Shown piece by piece: positions 47,910 through 58,556 of a stretch of 64,000 nucleotides of DNA. Source of the DNA: Siderastrea siderea (taxonomy: Eukaryota > Cnidaria > Anthozoa > Scleractinia > Rhizangiidae); assembly GCA_964030785.1 (NCBI GenBank), contig OZ034975.1:38117569-38181568 (forward strand). The letters are read 5' to 3'. The translations under genes were made by a program, and so were the position numbers. The notes under the pieces are model-generated. The model saw only the letters and a program-made list of their open reading frames with translations, had not been told where the DNA came from and did no database searches. The first letter of the stretch is position 1; the number at the start of each line of letters is the position of its first letter.

Positions 47910-48423
47910 AAAATATCGCTTAAACCACAACATATTTTTATATTTCCATGTTTTTGAACTTAAGCTTAGTTCGTCTGAATAGAAGAACTGTGCTCAAGGA
48001 GTTGAACTTTTATGTATTGGCGAATTTAAAATGTGTATCTTGTCGTCATTGGCGCTAATGGCAAAAGAGCCTTCGGAAAAAAATTTCTTTGGTGCAGTAA
48101 ACTTCGATAAATCTTCCTTAACTTAACATCAATGTACTACTCAAGGAACAATCTAAGACAAAAAATAAATAACATGCCAGAAATTGCTACATTTTGAAGT
48201 GGCGAGGTCGTCAAAACCCCCTATTTTTGCGCTACATCACCGCCTGAAATCTCAACCTCGCGGTGCGAGCGATTTTGGCTTAGAAAAAAACTGTTTTGTA
48301 GTATTTACAAAAACTCAAATGCTTATATTTACTTTTGGTCTAAGATAGTTTCGTGGGCAAAGTTTGAAGGAAATTGATTTTCTGACCCGAAATGCAGCGG
48401 ACCGCTTTTACAGAGATTGTCAC
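47910..48423 (-). repeat. Right terminal inverted repeat of TTAA element 2
   Basis: Reverse complement of 38603-39110 with substitutions and small indels, ending CAGAGATTGTCAC next to TTAA. Confidence 0.85.
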
Positions 48424-48427
48424 TTAA

Positions 48428-49861
48428 CAAGAGCTGTTGAACTGCGAGGACAGCTGAGTGCCGAACCAGACCATGCATTCAACGTCTATTTTCCGGAGTC
48501 GTTCAATTACGTTTCGGTGGGCTCTTGTACACTGTTCCAACTTCCCACCAAGAAGCTAAGGGACGTTGGAAGACCACTGTGTAGATTTTTGCGAGCAAGG
48601 GCCAGAAGCTCGTATAAACTAGTTTCTATTTACTATTACAGCACGGCCCATCAGACTCGCTAGTAGAATATTTTTGAAACAAATTTTGCGGTACGTGCAG
48701 GTTTTTATTTAGGTGCATTGCTTGACACAAACTTCGTACTCACTCTTCTTTTACTTGCATGTTTTGGTTGCGGACTCTTATAGCTGCATTTTCCCGAATT
48801 AGAAACAATTCCAAATTTACCAAAAGGTCTTGACAGCAGGAAACAAGTAAGTAATTTTAAGCCTACGTTTAATCAACAGGTCAAACACATTACTGAATTT
48901 AAAAGCCTATGTTTAGTTTTCACATAATCACGCATCCTTTTGTTATCCTTGCTGTATTTTCGTTAGCAGTTTTAATAACTGTTACTGTTACTGTTACCTG
49001 TATATAGCGTTGTTTCACCATTCTCATTTAACAGAAGATGGCATTAGGTATGCCGAAACATGAGTTGTTTAAAACTCATAAGTGTCGTGTTTTTTTCTTA
49101 AATTAATTAATTCATGTGTAAATTTCTGAACAACTTCAACTAAGCGGCCAGGACCGTAGCCAGTATTGAAGCAGCCGAGGCAGTTGCCTCAGTAAAACTT
49201 TTTGCTTGTGGTTAAAAAATTAAATAGAAAAATAAATTATGTAATAATATAAAATGTTTCTAGCAGTAAACCATGCCAACGGTACCCTAAAGTGCGATAA
49301 CCTCAGTTAATACTTCACTTATGTGCTGGTCGCGAGCCCACCAGTTTCTCCAGTGGGTCGGCGTATACAGCCTCCAGCCTCGTTACTGATTGAAGACGTA
49401 GTCCAGATCAATAATGGGCGTAGACCACCTGAGAGGTCTTTCGCTTGCATACGTTCACAACATCACTCCAGAGCCGTTACAAATATTGCAAAAGTGGGAC
49501 GCCAGTGGTCATAGAAGAATTGCTTTAGCTTTCTCAAAATAAAAGCGAGGCCTTAAGGACAGTTCCTCCTTTTGTTACTGCGCGTACGTTCTGCACATCT
49601 CGGGTCTGGTCCGAGATACTGAAGTTTCTTAAGAAGTTTGACTACTAATACAAAGGTATTTTTGTGCGGCTTATGACTATGTTGAAAAATAGGTCTTAGC
49701 AAGGGCTATCAAAATCCATTATACATACAACCACGGGCCACTGGCGACTGGTTGGCTGAAAAAAGTTCGTCGTTGTCTATTATCAGGCTGGGTAAGGAAT
49801 GATACCTGAGTGTTCGTTACAAGTAACTATGAATAAATAATTGCTAAATCTTATTCATCAG
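48428..49861. other. Stretch between TTAA element 2 and the Ig exon, no gene recognised
   Basis: Presumed intron. It contains a short TTACTG tandem run near 48980-49000 (three units) and otherwise unassigned sequence. Confidence 0.4.
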
Positions 49862-50191
49862 ATTGCGCACCATCATACCTAACAGAGCCTTCAAAGCCAT
49901 CTTTTGTCAACGAAGGGAACAACATTACTCTTCAGTGGACCTACAACATAGACGGGACATTTGAACAAGGAGAATTTCGATTGCTTGCCTCGAAAGTTAT
50001 AGCAAGAAAAACTGACAGCGGTTTGGCTGTGAATTCTGCTTATCAAAACCGCATTACAATGGTTTCATCAGCTAGTGAAACAACGATAACACTTCATGCA
50101 GTGACCAGATTAGACAGTGGGGATTATCGATACACGATAGAAAACAACAATTTGGAATCTGCAGAGAGTGTGGTGGAGATCGCAGTGCGTT
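49862..50191 (+). CDS. Immunoglobulin-like domain exon (110 codons, phase 1-1)
   Basis: The exon follows TTATTCATCAG and ends at T|GTAAGT. It is 330 bp with phase 1 at both ends, the classical form of a shuffled Ig exon. The peptide has a first cysteine at its start, then PSFVNEGNNITLQWTY with the core tryptophan, and LDSGDYRYTI, the D-x-G-x-Y signature of the F strand; the usual C before the F-strand end is replaced by Arg (YRY), so the canonical disulphide may be absent or rearranged. It would be extracellular, in an adhesion or receptor protein. Upstream, the signal exon at 33018 is the natural partner; later exons are not seen and probably lie outside or beyond element 3. Confidence 0.75.
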
Positions 50192-50533
50192 GTAAGTATT
50201 CAATATATCTATTTTTACTAATGCAAACACAAACCAGGCAATAAAAAAAAAACAGAAGGGCTCGGCGGTAACCTTCTCATGTATGACGTCACTCCTCAAT
50301 TTTTTCCGGATGTCAGAAAATTTTTGACATGCGTGCAGCCGCCCACCTCCCGTAAATAGACTTATATTTAGTCATTCTTTTATGTTTTTAGCACCAGAGA
50401 AAATGATTAACATAAGTTATTTGTAAAATTACTATACTATTCATACTCCAATCAAGTACCTGCCAAGTTAAGACAGTGATTTATTCAAAGAGAGTAAACG
50501 CCATAGCTTGTTTGAAAACACTAATAATTTTAA

Positions 50534-51052
50534 GAGCAAATGTCGCTGAAGTTTGAGCAAAATTGAAAATGGTCAAAATAAACTTCCCTTCATTTTTTGT
50601 GTGAAGTTAGTCCTTCGGGTGGAAGTAATCATGATGGTATTTTTTTATTTCTCGTGATAAGCCGAACTTGGTATCAGGGGGGGAAGTTCATGCCCAAAAA
50701 TGCATTTTTTTGGATGTTTTAATCCCTGAAAATTGACTTTTTGTCAGCTAATTTTATCAAAGCACAAGAGACTGGTTGAAATTCTATTCACATCCTAGCA
50801 ACCTATCATCCTTCCAATTTACAAAAATGTTATTAGACTTTTTCTTTTTTCCCGGGGGGACCCCTGGCCCTCCATTCTTTGCAAGGGGGGAACTCTACCT
50901 TTGAAAAACTGAAAAAGAGACATCTTTGACTAACACAAAATCTAACTGGTGTTCACATTTTGATTAAATTCGAAGTTGTAAATAAATATTTGATCCTTTC
51001 TTAATCTTTTGATGCTTAAAAGACTGCGGGCACTCAAAGGGTTTTTGCAGGG
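50534..51052 (+). repeat. Left inverted arm of TTAA element 3 (empty pogo site)
   Basis: Pairs with 54545-55867 minus the pogo-like insertion. At 50758-50775 the arm reads TCAAAGCACAAGAGACTGG, the uninterrupted version of the insertion site (a TG where TA would be expected, on the complementary strand). Confidence 0.85.
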
Positions 51053-51917
51053 CACGTGATTTAAAACAGGTACCTTAGGCAAAATGACAATTTTCTACTA
51101 TTTTAAGTGGCCACTTGTTAGAACTTAAGGATTGCTACAACAGTTATATACCTTCACGCGGTTTCGCTGTCATCTATAGATTGCTATTATTTCCCTTTTG
51201 TAGGATAATATTACGCGAATTGAGAAATATTACTTTTTCAACATCACACTCTCGTTGGAGTCTGTTAATATATGCAAAAACATTACTCAGTTAACCGGTT
51301 GAGAAAACTATACAAATAAACTGGACAGTCAACTAAACTGAAACAATGAGCTTTATAACAAAAAATTGTTGTCTGACATACCATTTTGTAAAGTAATCAG
51401 TTGAAGAGCGGCCTTAGAGCCAACCCCAAGTCGCGCCGAATTCAGAGATCCTTCAAGGTTCCATTTCGGTCACGGCGATTACTATCGCCAGATCAAGAGT
51501 TCAGTTCTCATCCTTGCAGCAGCCGGAAATGGTTTCATTTACAAGGATCTTCTATCTAGTTTGCTGCATCCGCCAACGTATCAACCAAAACACTGCAAAC
51601 AGCTCCCAGAGAAGCAAACATTACTCGATACTCCACCAATCCTGCTCTCGCCGCCATGTTGGATTTCGTGACATGAGCACTTCGGGTCTTTCCGGTATCA
51701 ATTTTTGTCACGCTAATCAGAAATGCTGTTAAAGTCAACTGCCTTATTCCTTCAAATTTTTAAGCAAGTTCAAAGTATTTAACTATCACATTATTTCATA
51801 ACATTCTTCTTACTCGTACACGAGAATTGAAAGATTGAATGTTTACGATCGTTTGGTGTACCGCTGACCGGAACTTTATCTTCGGCTCTTTCACTTTGAA
51901 CTAGGGCTGGGGGGCGG
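51053..51917. other. Interior of TTAA element 3, unassigned
   Basis: No recognisable gene. On the minus strand an ATG in GCGGCGAGAG context near 51650 (CCAACATGGCGGCGAGAG) resembles a promoter-proximal start, but no following exon is seen. Confidence 0.35.
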
Positions 51918-53193
51918 GGCGGGGGGGAAGGGGGTACTCCCTATAGTTGGCTACACGGGGAGTCCCGGCCGGAAAGTGGTGCCTTTTTAAGCTCGCAGTA
52001 TACTGAAGAGTAGGGAAAATTGTCATTTTAAGGTGATTCCATTCAATTGCATTACGCATTCTTTCTGCGCATCATTTCTCGCGTGATTAGCGCATGCACG
52101 AGCGCGCACACCTTCGGAACTTGATAGGTTTTCTATGAAAGCTGAGCTGTTCAGAGAAATAAAATGGTTGTTTGCTCCGAAACGAGCTCGGTTACCCCCA
52201 TTTTTTAATACATAAATTCAAATGGCACACGGTCTAGTACAATATATCGTGATTTTGAGAAACGTTAAAAATTCTGCTTTGAGATATTTTTATTTAAATG
52301 CCGAAAAGAACACGTCTTTAGGTGCAGCAGGGTATGAGGCTAGCCGCAATTTTTTTAATTTATATCATAATCTTGATTCCTGTTCAACTAAAGCAGTATA
52401 CAATACAAGATAAATGTCTGTTTTGGCTTATCCTTGAGGTATAAGAAAGGGGCATAATTTTGCTTTAGGTATATGAAAGGGGTACCCTTTTGCTAAAAAT
52501 GAGTATATTAAAGGTGAGTGTTTGAACCTCCGTGCGGAGCCTCCCCGTGTAAAACCGGGACTAGGAAGCTGTAGGGATTGTGTCAAGGAATGTAAATTTG
52601 TATACATATCTCCGACTTCCCCCAAAATGTTAAGATAGTAACGTTTGTAATAACACCGCTTGTATGCAACACAAAAACTTCTGCCACGTTGAAAATAAAA
52701 CTTATAACAAGGGATACTACATGTGTAGTACTGCTTTACCAGGCCCTACAAAACTCCTATCCTTATCTCCTTTTTAAGTGCAGTTATCTATTTGTGTTGG
52801 CTATTGTACGTATACAACCTGGGGAGTACTTCCCGAAGAATTGGGTAGGGGTGTGGGGCGTGCTTCTTGGAAACCCTTACCCTATTTCAGACCAAAAGAT
52901 GTGATTTTCCATACCCTATTTCAGACCTGAACCAAGATTTGATACCCTATTTCAGACCAGACGCTAACCTATTTCGTTTGCATAAACATTTGAGAAGGGC
53001 TCCATATTCGCAACGTTAATCAAACCTAGGTTCTTTGGAGAAGAAAATTAATAGAAAGATAGCGTCTTGTAACCATACCAGATCCCTTATTATAGTGCAC
53101 AAACCTCACCCTATTTCAGACCAAAAAGGCTAAAAAACCATACCCTTTGGCGCCACACATAACTTATATAAGGGAGTACACCCCCCCTCCCCG
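51918..53193. mobile_element. GGGGTACTCCCT-ended repeat, ~1.3 kb
   Basis: The left end (GGGGGTACTCCCTATAGTTGG) and right end (TTATATAAGGGAGTACACCCC) are imperfect inverse complements. Near the right end the phrase ACCCTATTTCAGACC occurs four times (about 52877, 52913, 52944, 53108). A G-rich left edge (51909-51934) and C-rich right edge (53180-53193) bound it. I recall such repeats as abundant in coral genomes. Superfamily not assigned. Confidence 0.5.
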
Positions 53194-53254
53194 GGTATAC
53201 AAGTAATCCTGGTTAGCGGACTACTAGGGAAGCATGCTTACTCTCGCTTATGAG

Positions 53255-54190
53255 ACACTTCACCAATTGAAAAAAGTCACTTACAATTTTGCAAACGCTA
53301 CTTACAAGTTAATAACAAGGCATCTAATATTGCATGCCGGGCTGAAATGGGTCGCTTCCCTTTAACCTTTGATATAAATAAACGAATTCTTAAGTACATA
53401 AGTTATCTTCAAAATAAAGATCAAAACTCCTTCGTCGTGCAATCACTGATAATGTCAATAGATTTGCACTGTAATGGTAAAAATAGTTTCTATTCCAGTG
53501 TTATAAATATGCTCAATTATTATGACATTCCCTTTAACTTTAATCATGACACTTTAGATGACACTAAGATAACGTACCTTGTAGATCAAATGAAAAAGAA
53601 ATATATCGCTTATTGGAAACATTCTCTTTGTAATTCTCAAAAACTAGAATTTTATAATACTATTAAAGACAGTTATACACCTTCGCCTTATTTACATTTG
53701 ACTAGAAAAAATCCCAATCGAAAAACGCTTGTGAAACTAAGAATAAGTAATCACAAACTCCTGATTGAAACAGGAAGATATAACAATGTCCCCAGAAGTG
53801 ACAGACTATGCACTATTTGTGGGCATAATGTTGAAGATGAAACCCATTTTCTATTTCATTGTCCAAGATATTCATCACTTAGAGACAACTTTTTCAGTAA
53901 AATAGATCATGTAATTTCGAATCCCAAGCAGCTATCAATTTCAACCTTGATTGTGCAATTAATGAACTCCACTGACTATTATATTAATATGCAATTAGTG
54001 CAGTTTATATCGTCCTGTTTTGAAATGAGAGACAAATTATTGTCAAATTCTTGATCAGTGATTATTTGATTAGTTTTGTTTAATGACTTTTTATTGTAAT
54101 TATTGTTATTATATATTATCTTATGCTTTTGCAATACTGTAATGTTTTATGGTCATGCAAATAAAGCGCAAGTGTTGTTGTTGTTGTTGA
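53255..54190 (+). pseudogene. 5'-truncated LINE copy, relative of the intact LINE
   Basis: From about 53263 the frame aligns with the C-terminal quarter of the intact ORF2 (PIEKSHLQFCKRYLQVNNKA, later LVKLRISNHKLLIETGRYNN and CTICGHNVEDETHFLFHCP) and runs to a stop at 54054. The 3' UTR and its end (TTTTGCAATACT, GGTCATGCAAATAAAGCGC, then TTG units at 54174-54190) correspond to the intact LINE. Everything upstream of ORF2 residue about 900 is missing: typical 5' truncation during reverse transcription. The reading frame in the remaining part is not broken. Confidence 0.9.
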
Positions 54191-54199
54191 TTTAAAATT

Positions 54200-54545
54200 G
54201 TGCTTTGATCAGGTAAGAATAAGGTAAGAAGACTGCAGAGAACTCCGTCATCATCCAGGAAGCTCTCCGGCAAGTGGGGATTTTGTGCCCTTCTCAAAAC
54301 AAAAGAAAAACCACGAAGAAGCCGATCCTGAAGGTGAGAGTGAATAATAACATGGACAGGACAGTGACCACCATAATAGGAACAACTCCCACTGAGGTCG
54401 CCTCATTGTTCTCGTGTCCAGTGGATGGATGTGTGAAAACGTACTTCCGATCTTCCTCACTGAGGCCACGGCACTGAACATATCGAAACCGGACATCACA
54501 AGATCCGCCCGGATGGGAAATCACTGTATGATATAGTGAAACAGC
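54200..54545 (+). pseudogene. C2H2 transposase fragment of the element 2 type
   Basis: The plus-strand frame reads LFSCPVDGCVKTYFRSSSLR, then after a frameshift near 54470 GTEHIETGHHKIRPDGKSLY and DIVK. Together these form a C-x4-C...H-x4-5-H finger and follow-on region corresponding to CPDPRCTEEFG...HLNVFGH in the transposase of TTAA element 2. It abuts the right arm of element 3 and is probably the decayed tail of that element's own transposase. Confidence 0.6.
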
Positions 54546-55867
54546 CCTGCAAAAACCACTTGAGTGCCCGCAGACTTTTAAGCATCAAAAGATTAAGAAA
54601 GGATCAAATATTTATTCACAACTTCGAATTTAATCAAAATATGAATACCAGTTAGATTTTGTTTTAGTCAAAGTTGTCTCATTTTCAGTTTTTCAAAAGT
54701 AGAGTTCCCCCCCCTACAAAGAATGGAGGGCCAAGGGTCTCCCCGGGAAAAAAGAAAAATCTAATAACATTTTTGTAATTTGGAAGGATGATAGGTTGCT
54801 AGGATGGGAATAGAATTTCAACCAGTCTCTTGTACAGTGAAACCCCGCTTTACGGACACCCGCTTAATACGGACACCCCGGTATTACGGACAATTTCGTT
54901 GGTCCCGACGAAAACCTTATACATTTTCTCTTAAATTAACCCGCTTAATACGGACACTCGTTAATATGGACAACGGACACTTTTCCGTGTCCCGAGTGAC
55001 AAACTGTTATACATTGTCAACCCCGCTTTACGGACACTGTTTATCTGTGCACTGTCAATTTTCATGGTCGCGATTATTTGCTAACTTCACCCTGGTCAAA
55101 TAATGACAGAATTGGACGAGTTAAGACGATTTTATTACAAAGAGTAGCTAAATAGCGTGAATCTTCAGTCCGCCTGGTTGTGTGGCAAGCTAAAAGCTTC
55201 CGTGCAATGTAAAGTTACCGACTTTTTCGAATGAGTTTGTAGAGTTTAAGAACAGTTATGGTCAGATTTCCAGAGACGAAGGAAAATTTATAGAAAACGT
55301 TCTGTTGCTGCCGAAATGCGTTTTATTTCTTGCAGATATAACTATAGTAAAGCTGCGACATTTTCAAATCATTCCACCGTTGCGTTTATTAAAGTTTAGT
55401 TCGAGTGTCCGACTAGATCGTAAGTTGTTCGTAAAAAAGTATTAATTATAATCAGAGAGTTCACAGTTTGCACTTGTTACAGTTACAGTACAATTAAACA
55501 ACGTTTTTTTGCCGTCTTTGTGTCGATAAAACATGTATCCGTGACTTTTTCTGAGAACCCGCTTAATACGGACACCCCGTTAATACGGACAATTTGGCTT
55601 GTCCCTTTGGTGTCCGTATTAACGGGGTTCCACTGTACTTTGATAAAATTAGCTAACAAAAAATCAATTCTCAAGGATTAAAACATCCAAAAAAATGCAT
55701 TTTTGGGCATGAACTTCCCCCCCTGATACCGGGTTTGGTTTACCACGAGAAATGAAAAAAATACCATCATGATTACTTCCACCCGAAGGACTAACTTCAC
55801 ACAAAAAATGAAGGGAAGTTTATTTTGACCATTTCCAATTTTGCTTAAACCTTAGCGACATTTGCTC
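54545..55867 (-). repeat. Right inverted arm of TTAA element 3, with nested insertion
   Basis: Inverse of 50534-51052, split at 54833/55637 by the pogo-like element. Confidence 0.85.
54835..55635. mobile_element. pogo/Tigger-like non-autonomous element, 801 bp, TA duplication
   Basis: The ends are CAGTGAAACCCCGCTTTACG and CGGGGTTCCACTG with TA on each side (54833-54834, 55636-55637). Terminal CAGTG-A/G-AACCCCG with multiple subterminal copies of TTAATACGGACAC is the hallmark of pogo/Tigger (Tc1/mariner superfamily) ends. No transposase frame remains. The paralogous left arm of element 3 shows the site without the insertion. Confidence 0.88.
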
Positions 55868-55871
55868 TTAA

Positions 55872-56113
55872 ACCCCTCTAAAAAACTAATTAAAAATATT
55901 TAATAAAAACATGTAAATGAGCTGGCGATTCTTGACAAGTTGTTAACCAGTCGGCGATAATAGATTTAAAAACCCATCAGTTTGCCCACGTGATTTACGT
56001 TTTTTCAAGGACTGAGGGTCCTATAGGAAGGGATGTACCTTATACGACACGCTACTTCCGACTAAACGCTACATTTCTTTGATTAATTAAGTATGACCCA
56101 TGCTTGAATTACA

Positions 56114-56145
<32 letters not shown>

Positions 56146-57726
56146 AGTCCAATTCTGGTTGTTCGCACTGATAAGCTCTTGGGCTAGTTTTACTGCGTTG
56201 AATTATTAGCTTAATTCTCTCTTACTGTGCAATAAACTAATGTTCTTTAAGAAGCAGTGATTGTCGCAGCTCAAAAAGCCTGAAAAAAGTAAGGCTTGAA
56301 CGGGACTCGAACCCATGTCACGTGTGCAATGCGCTTAGCAAATGGCCCTGCGAACCATTTTGGAACTGGAAATCTTTTTCCGGGGCCATGTTGGAGGTAT
56401 GTGGAGGTGTTTTGCGGCAGTGGTTACCTCGTTTCGACTTTCGATCGGTGTTTCAAGGCGTGGTCTCTGCATCGTGCTGTGTTAGCTCCGCAGACAAGAA
56501 ACTTCTGGATACCGGCGACTTACTGCTGGGGGTAACCTTGTAATGGACTAGCATCCCATCCAGGAGGGAGAAGTAATGCTATTATTAGTTACCTTATGCC
56601 ACAGCAACCGAAGGCGCCTGAGGTGTGTGCGAAAGTGTGTGAAGGGGACTTTGCCGAAGAGAATTTCAGTTGGAGAGAGGGAGAAAGAGGTGGCATTTTC
56701 TTTGTTAAACCACTTATTAACTTCCGAGTAAAATTCCTTAGTCCAGTGGAAGTCCAGTGACAGTCGTTCTCTCGACAGTAAATGCAGCGTGTGTCACTTT
56801 CAAGACAGAAATATGCAGTTCTCTTTTTGTAATAACTATTGAGCATAATTTGAAAAAATCCTCTTAGTTTGTTATCCATGAGGAACTTTGGCCATGAAAA
56901 AAATTCGCAGCATGCATTCATTAAAAGCGTTATTTTACGCCAATCATTTCTGTCAGCAATGAAGAGAATTATATCAACACGTGCGATCGGCATGTGTCCT
57001 TGCGGTTACTTAACAGCATGCCTACATTAAGATTATGAGAAAGGCGATCACGCCGTGAAGTAAAAATTATTACAGGAAAGAACGAGCGCAGTCAGCGCAA
57101 GTGCGTGGATTTTCAGGTAAGTTTGTCTGTTTTTCGAGTAACTTCCTTTTGGCTCTGTCGAATTCCAGCAACACAAAGGGTTTAGGTCGCACGACTTGTC
57201 ACCATACGCCAGGAAACGAAATCTAGAACAGGCCCAGAGAAGTATCCAGACTTGTCACGCCGTTTGTAATGATGTGGTGCGACATGTGTTCGTCGTTTCA
57301 GTTTTATGGTATATTTTCCTTGCTAGACCGCCACTATAGTCATTTGCATGTAGGTCGAGCAAGAACCCGACATCGATCAAATTTTTAGGCTACTGACTTT
57401 TATGTGAAGAAACGTATGTTAGAGGACCCACGGGACGTGGTGGCGCTTTCATGACTCGATTATAATTTATTCGAGCTACACTAGTATCAAGTATTAAACC
57501 TTTCCCATCCGCGAGTCACTGCGTTTCCTTTTGATATTTTACTTACTTTATTCCAAGTATAGAAGGTTTCCAACCTAAATACCTACTTGTAGCCACTGCT
57601 TGGGTAATACCAGGCTTTCTTCAAAACATTATATTGAATTTGTGTTTTGCGTGTAACACAATGGTGGCGGGAAATGTAAGGTTTTGAAAATCGCGCGCGT
57701 CTAAACGACGACCGCTCCACGAAGCT
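55872..57726. other. Gene-poor stretch with a tRNA-like fragment
   Basis: Apart from the tRNA-like sequence at 56293-56345 nothing is assigned. A minus-strand frame at 56993-56589 (134 codons, with RCIYCRENDCHWTS) is open but shows no recognised domain. Confidence 0.35.
56293..56345 (-). repeat. tRNA 3'-half-like sequence (probable SINE or tRNA relic)
   Basis: On the minus strand ATGGGTTCGAGTCCCGT forms a perfect T arm with a consensus B box (GGTTCGAGTCC), followed by TCAAGCC as the 3' acceptor strand. Upstream GCGCATTGCAC resembles an anticodon region, but no matching 5' acceptor strand (GGCTTGA) or D arm is found. Not a functional tRNA. Confidence 0.5.
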
Positions 57727-57761
57727 ATGGAATCGAGACAAAAACAGACGAGAGACCTTTG
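57727..57761 (+). CDS. Possible short first coding exon (unknown gene)
   Basis: GCTATGGAATCG starts eleven codons plus two bases (MESRQKQTRDL) ending at a consensus GTAAGT donor. The upstream CpG-rich text (CGCGCGCGTCTAAACGACG) is promoter-like. No later exon was identified, and the minisatellite follows in what would be intron 1. Confidence 0.3.
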
Positions 57762-57889
57762 GTAAGTGGAAATAAGAATTACAATTTTAAATACGTGTAT
57801 ACCTTAAGGCGAAATATTAGCATCGCGCTCTAGCTTTATTCTGATTTTCTCACATAATATGCTGTACCTGGAAACTTGATCGCTATCGT

Positions 57890-58556
57890 TACGCTTTGTT
57901 TTCCTCGGGTATGATATACCTGGAAGCATTACTTTTAACATCGCGCTTTAGTTTATTCTGTCTTCCTTGGGTAGCATATACCTGCAAGCGGAATGTCTAA
58001 CATCGCTTTAAAGCTTATTCTGTCTTCCTTGGGTAGCGTATACTTGGAAGCGGAATTTCTAACATCGCTCTTTAGCTTATATTTATTCTGTCTTCCTTGG
58101 GTAGTATATACCTGGAAGCGGAATTTCTAACGTCGCTTTATAGCTTATTCTGTCTTCCTTGGGTAGCATATACCTGGAAGCAGAATTTCTAACATCGCGC
58201 TTTAGTTTATTCTGTCTTCCTTGGGTAGCATATACCTGCAAGCGGAATGTCTAACATTGCGCTTTAGCTTATTCTGTCTTCCTTGGGTAGCGTATACCTG
58301 GGAGCGGAATTTCTAACATCGCTCTTTAACTTATTCTGTCTTCCTTGGGTAGTATATACCTGGAAGCGGGATTTCTAACGTCGCTTTAAAGCTTATTCTG
58401 TCTTCCTTGGGTAGCATATACCTGGAAGCAGAATTTCGAACATCGCGCTTTAGTTTATTCTGTCTTGGTTGGGTAGCATATACCTGGAAGTGGAATGTCT
58501 AACATCGCTTTATAGCTTATTCTGTCTTCCTTAGGTAGCATGCATATACCTGGAAG
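57890..58556 (+). repeat. ~62-bp minisatellite, about 10-11 copies
   Basis: Unit: TTATTCTGTCTTCCTTGGGT, then AGCATATACCTGGAAGCGGA, then ATTTCTAACATCGCGCTTTAGC. The core TATTCTGTCTT occurs at about 57958, 58017, 58087, 58147, 58209, 58271, 58332, 58393, 58456 and 58520. Variant positions (GCA/GTA/GCG before TATA; AAGCGG/AAGCAG) alternate in a way that suggests higher-order duplication. Confidence 0.93.

Larger units (their letters stand above)
38603..48423 (-). mobile_element. TTAA-flanked element 2 (9,821 bp), Kolobok-like, with decayed autonomous transposase
   Basis: TTAA occurs at 38599-38602 and 48424-48427. The ends are GTGACAATCTCTGTAAAAGC and its complement. Inverted repeats of about 510 bp (38603 to about 39110; about 47910 to 48423) share long blocks such as CGGTCCGCTGCATTTCGGG and AAATTTTTTTCGAAGGCTCT, with visible divergence and indels. 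Between them the minus strand carries a multi-exon transposase-like gene (47096 to 43012). TTAA target choice plus a non-piggyBac DDE-type protein suggests Kolobok; I cannot confirm the superfamily without a database search. The arm divergence and broken gene show an old copy. It lies in the presumed large intron of the Ig gene. Confidence 0.82.
50534..55867. mobile_element. TTAA-flanked element 3 (5,334 bp) with ~520-bp inverted arms and nested insertions
   Basis: TTAA lies at 50530-50533 and 55868-55871. The ends are GAGCAAATGTCGCTGAAG and its near-complement. Left arm 50534-51052; right arm 54545-55867, enlarged by a pogo-like insertion. The arms share ATGATTACTTCCACCCGAAG, CATGAACTTCCCCCCCTGAT and AGACTTTTAAGCATCAAAAG (or their complements). 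The interior holds a 1.3 kb GC-ended repeat, a truncated LINE and a C2H2 transposase fragment of the element 2 type. Family assignment to a TTAA-targeting superfamily is inference. Confidence 0.75.

Noticed and set aside
56293..56345. Functional tRNA gene
   Set aside because: Only a T arm and 3' acceptor strand are present; no D arm or pairing 5' acceptor strand.
56589..56993. 134-codon minus-strand frame with Cys and His residues
   Set aside because: No family motif, no splice or promoter context; left unannotated as a gene.
57890..58556. Regular repeats as a CRISPR array
   Set aside because: Units are contiguous head-to-tail without unique spacers, and the genome is eukaryotic. It is a minisatellite.
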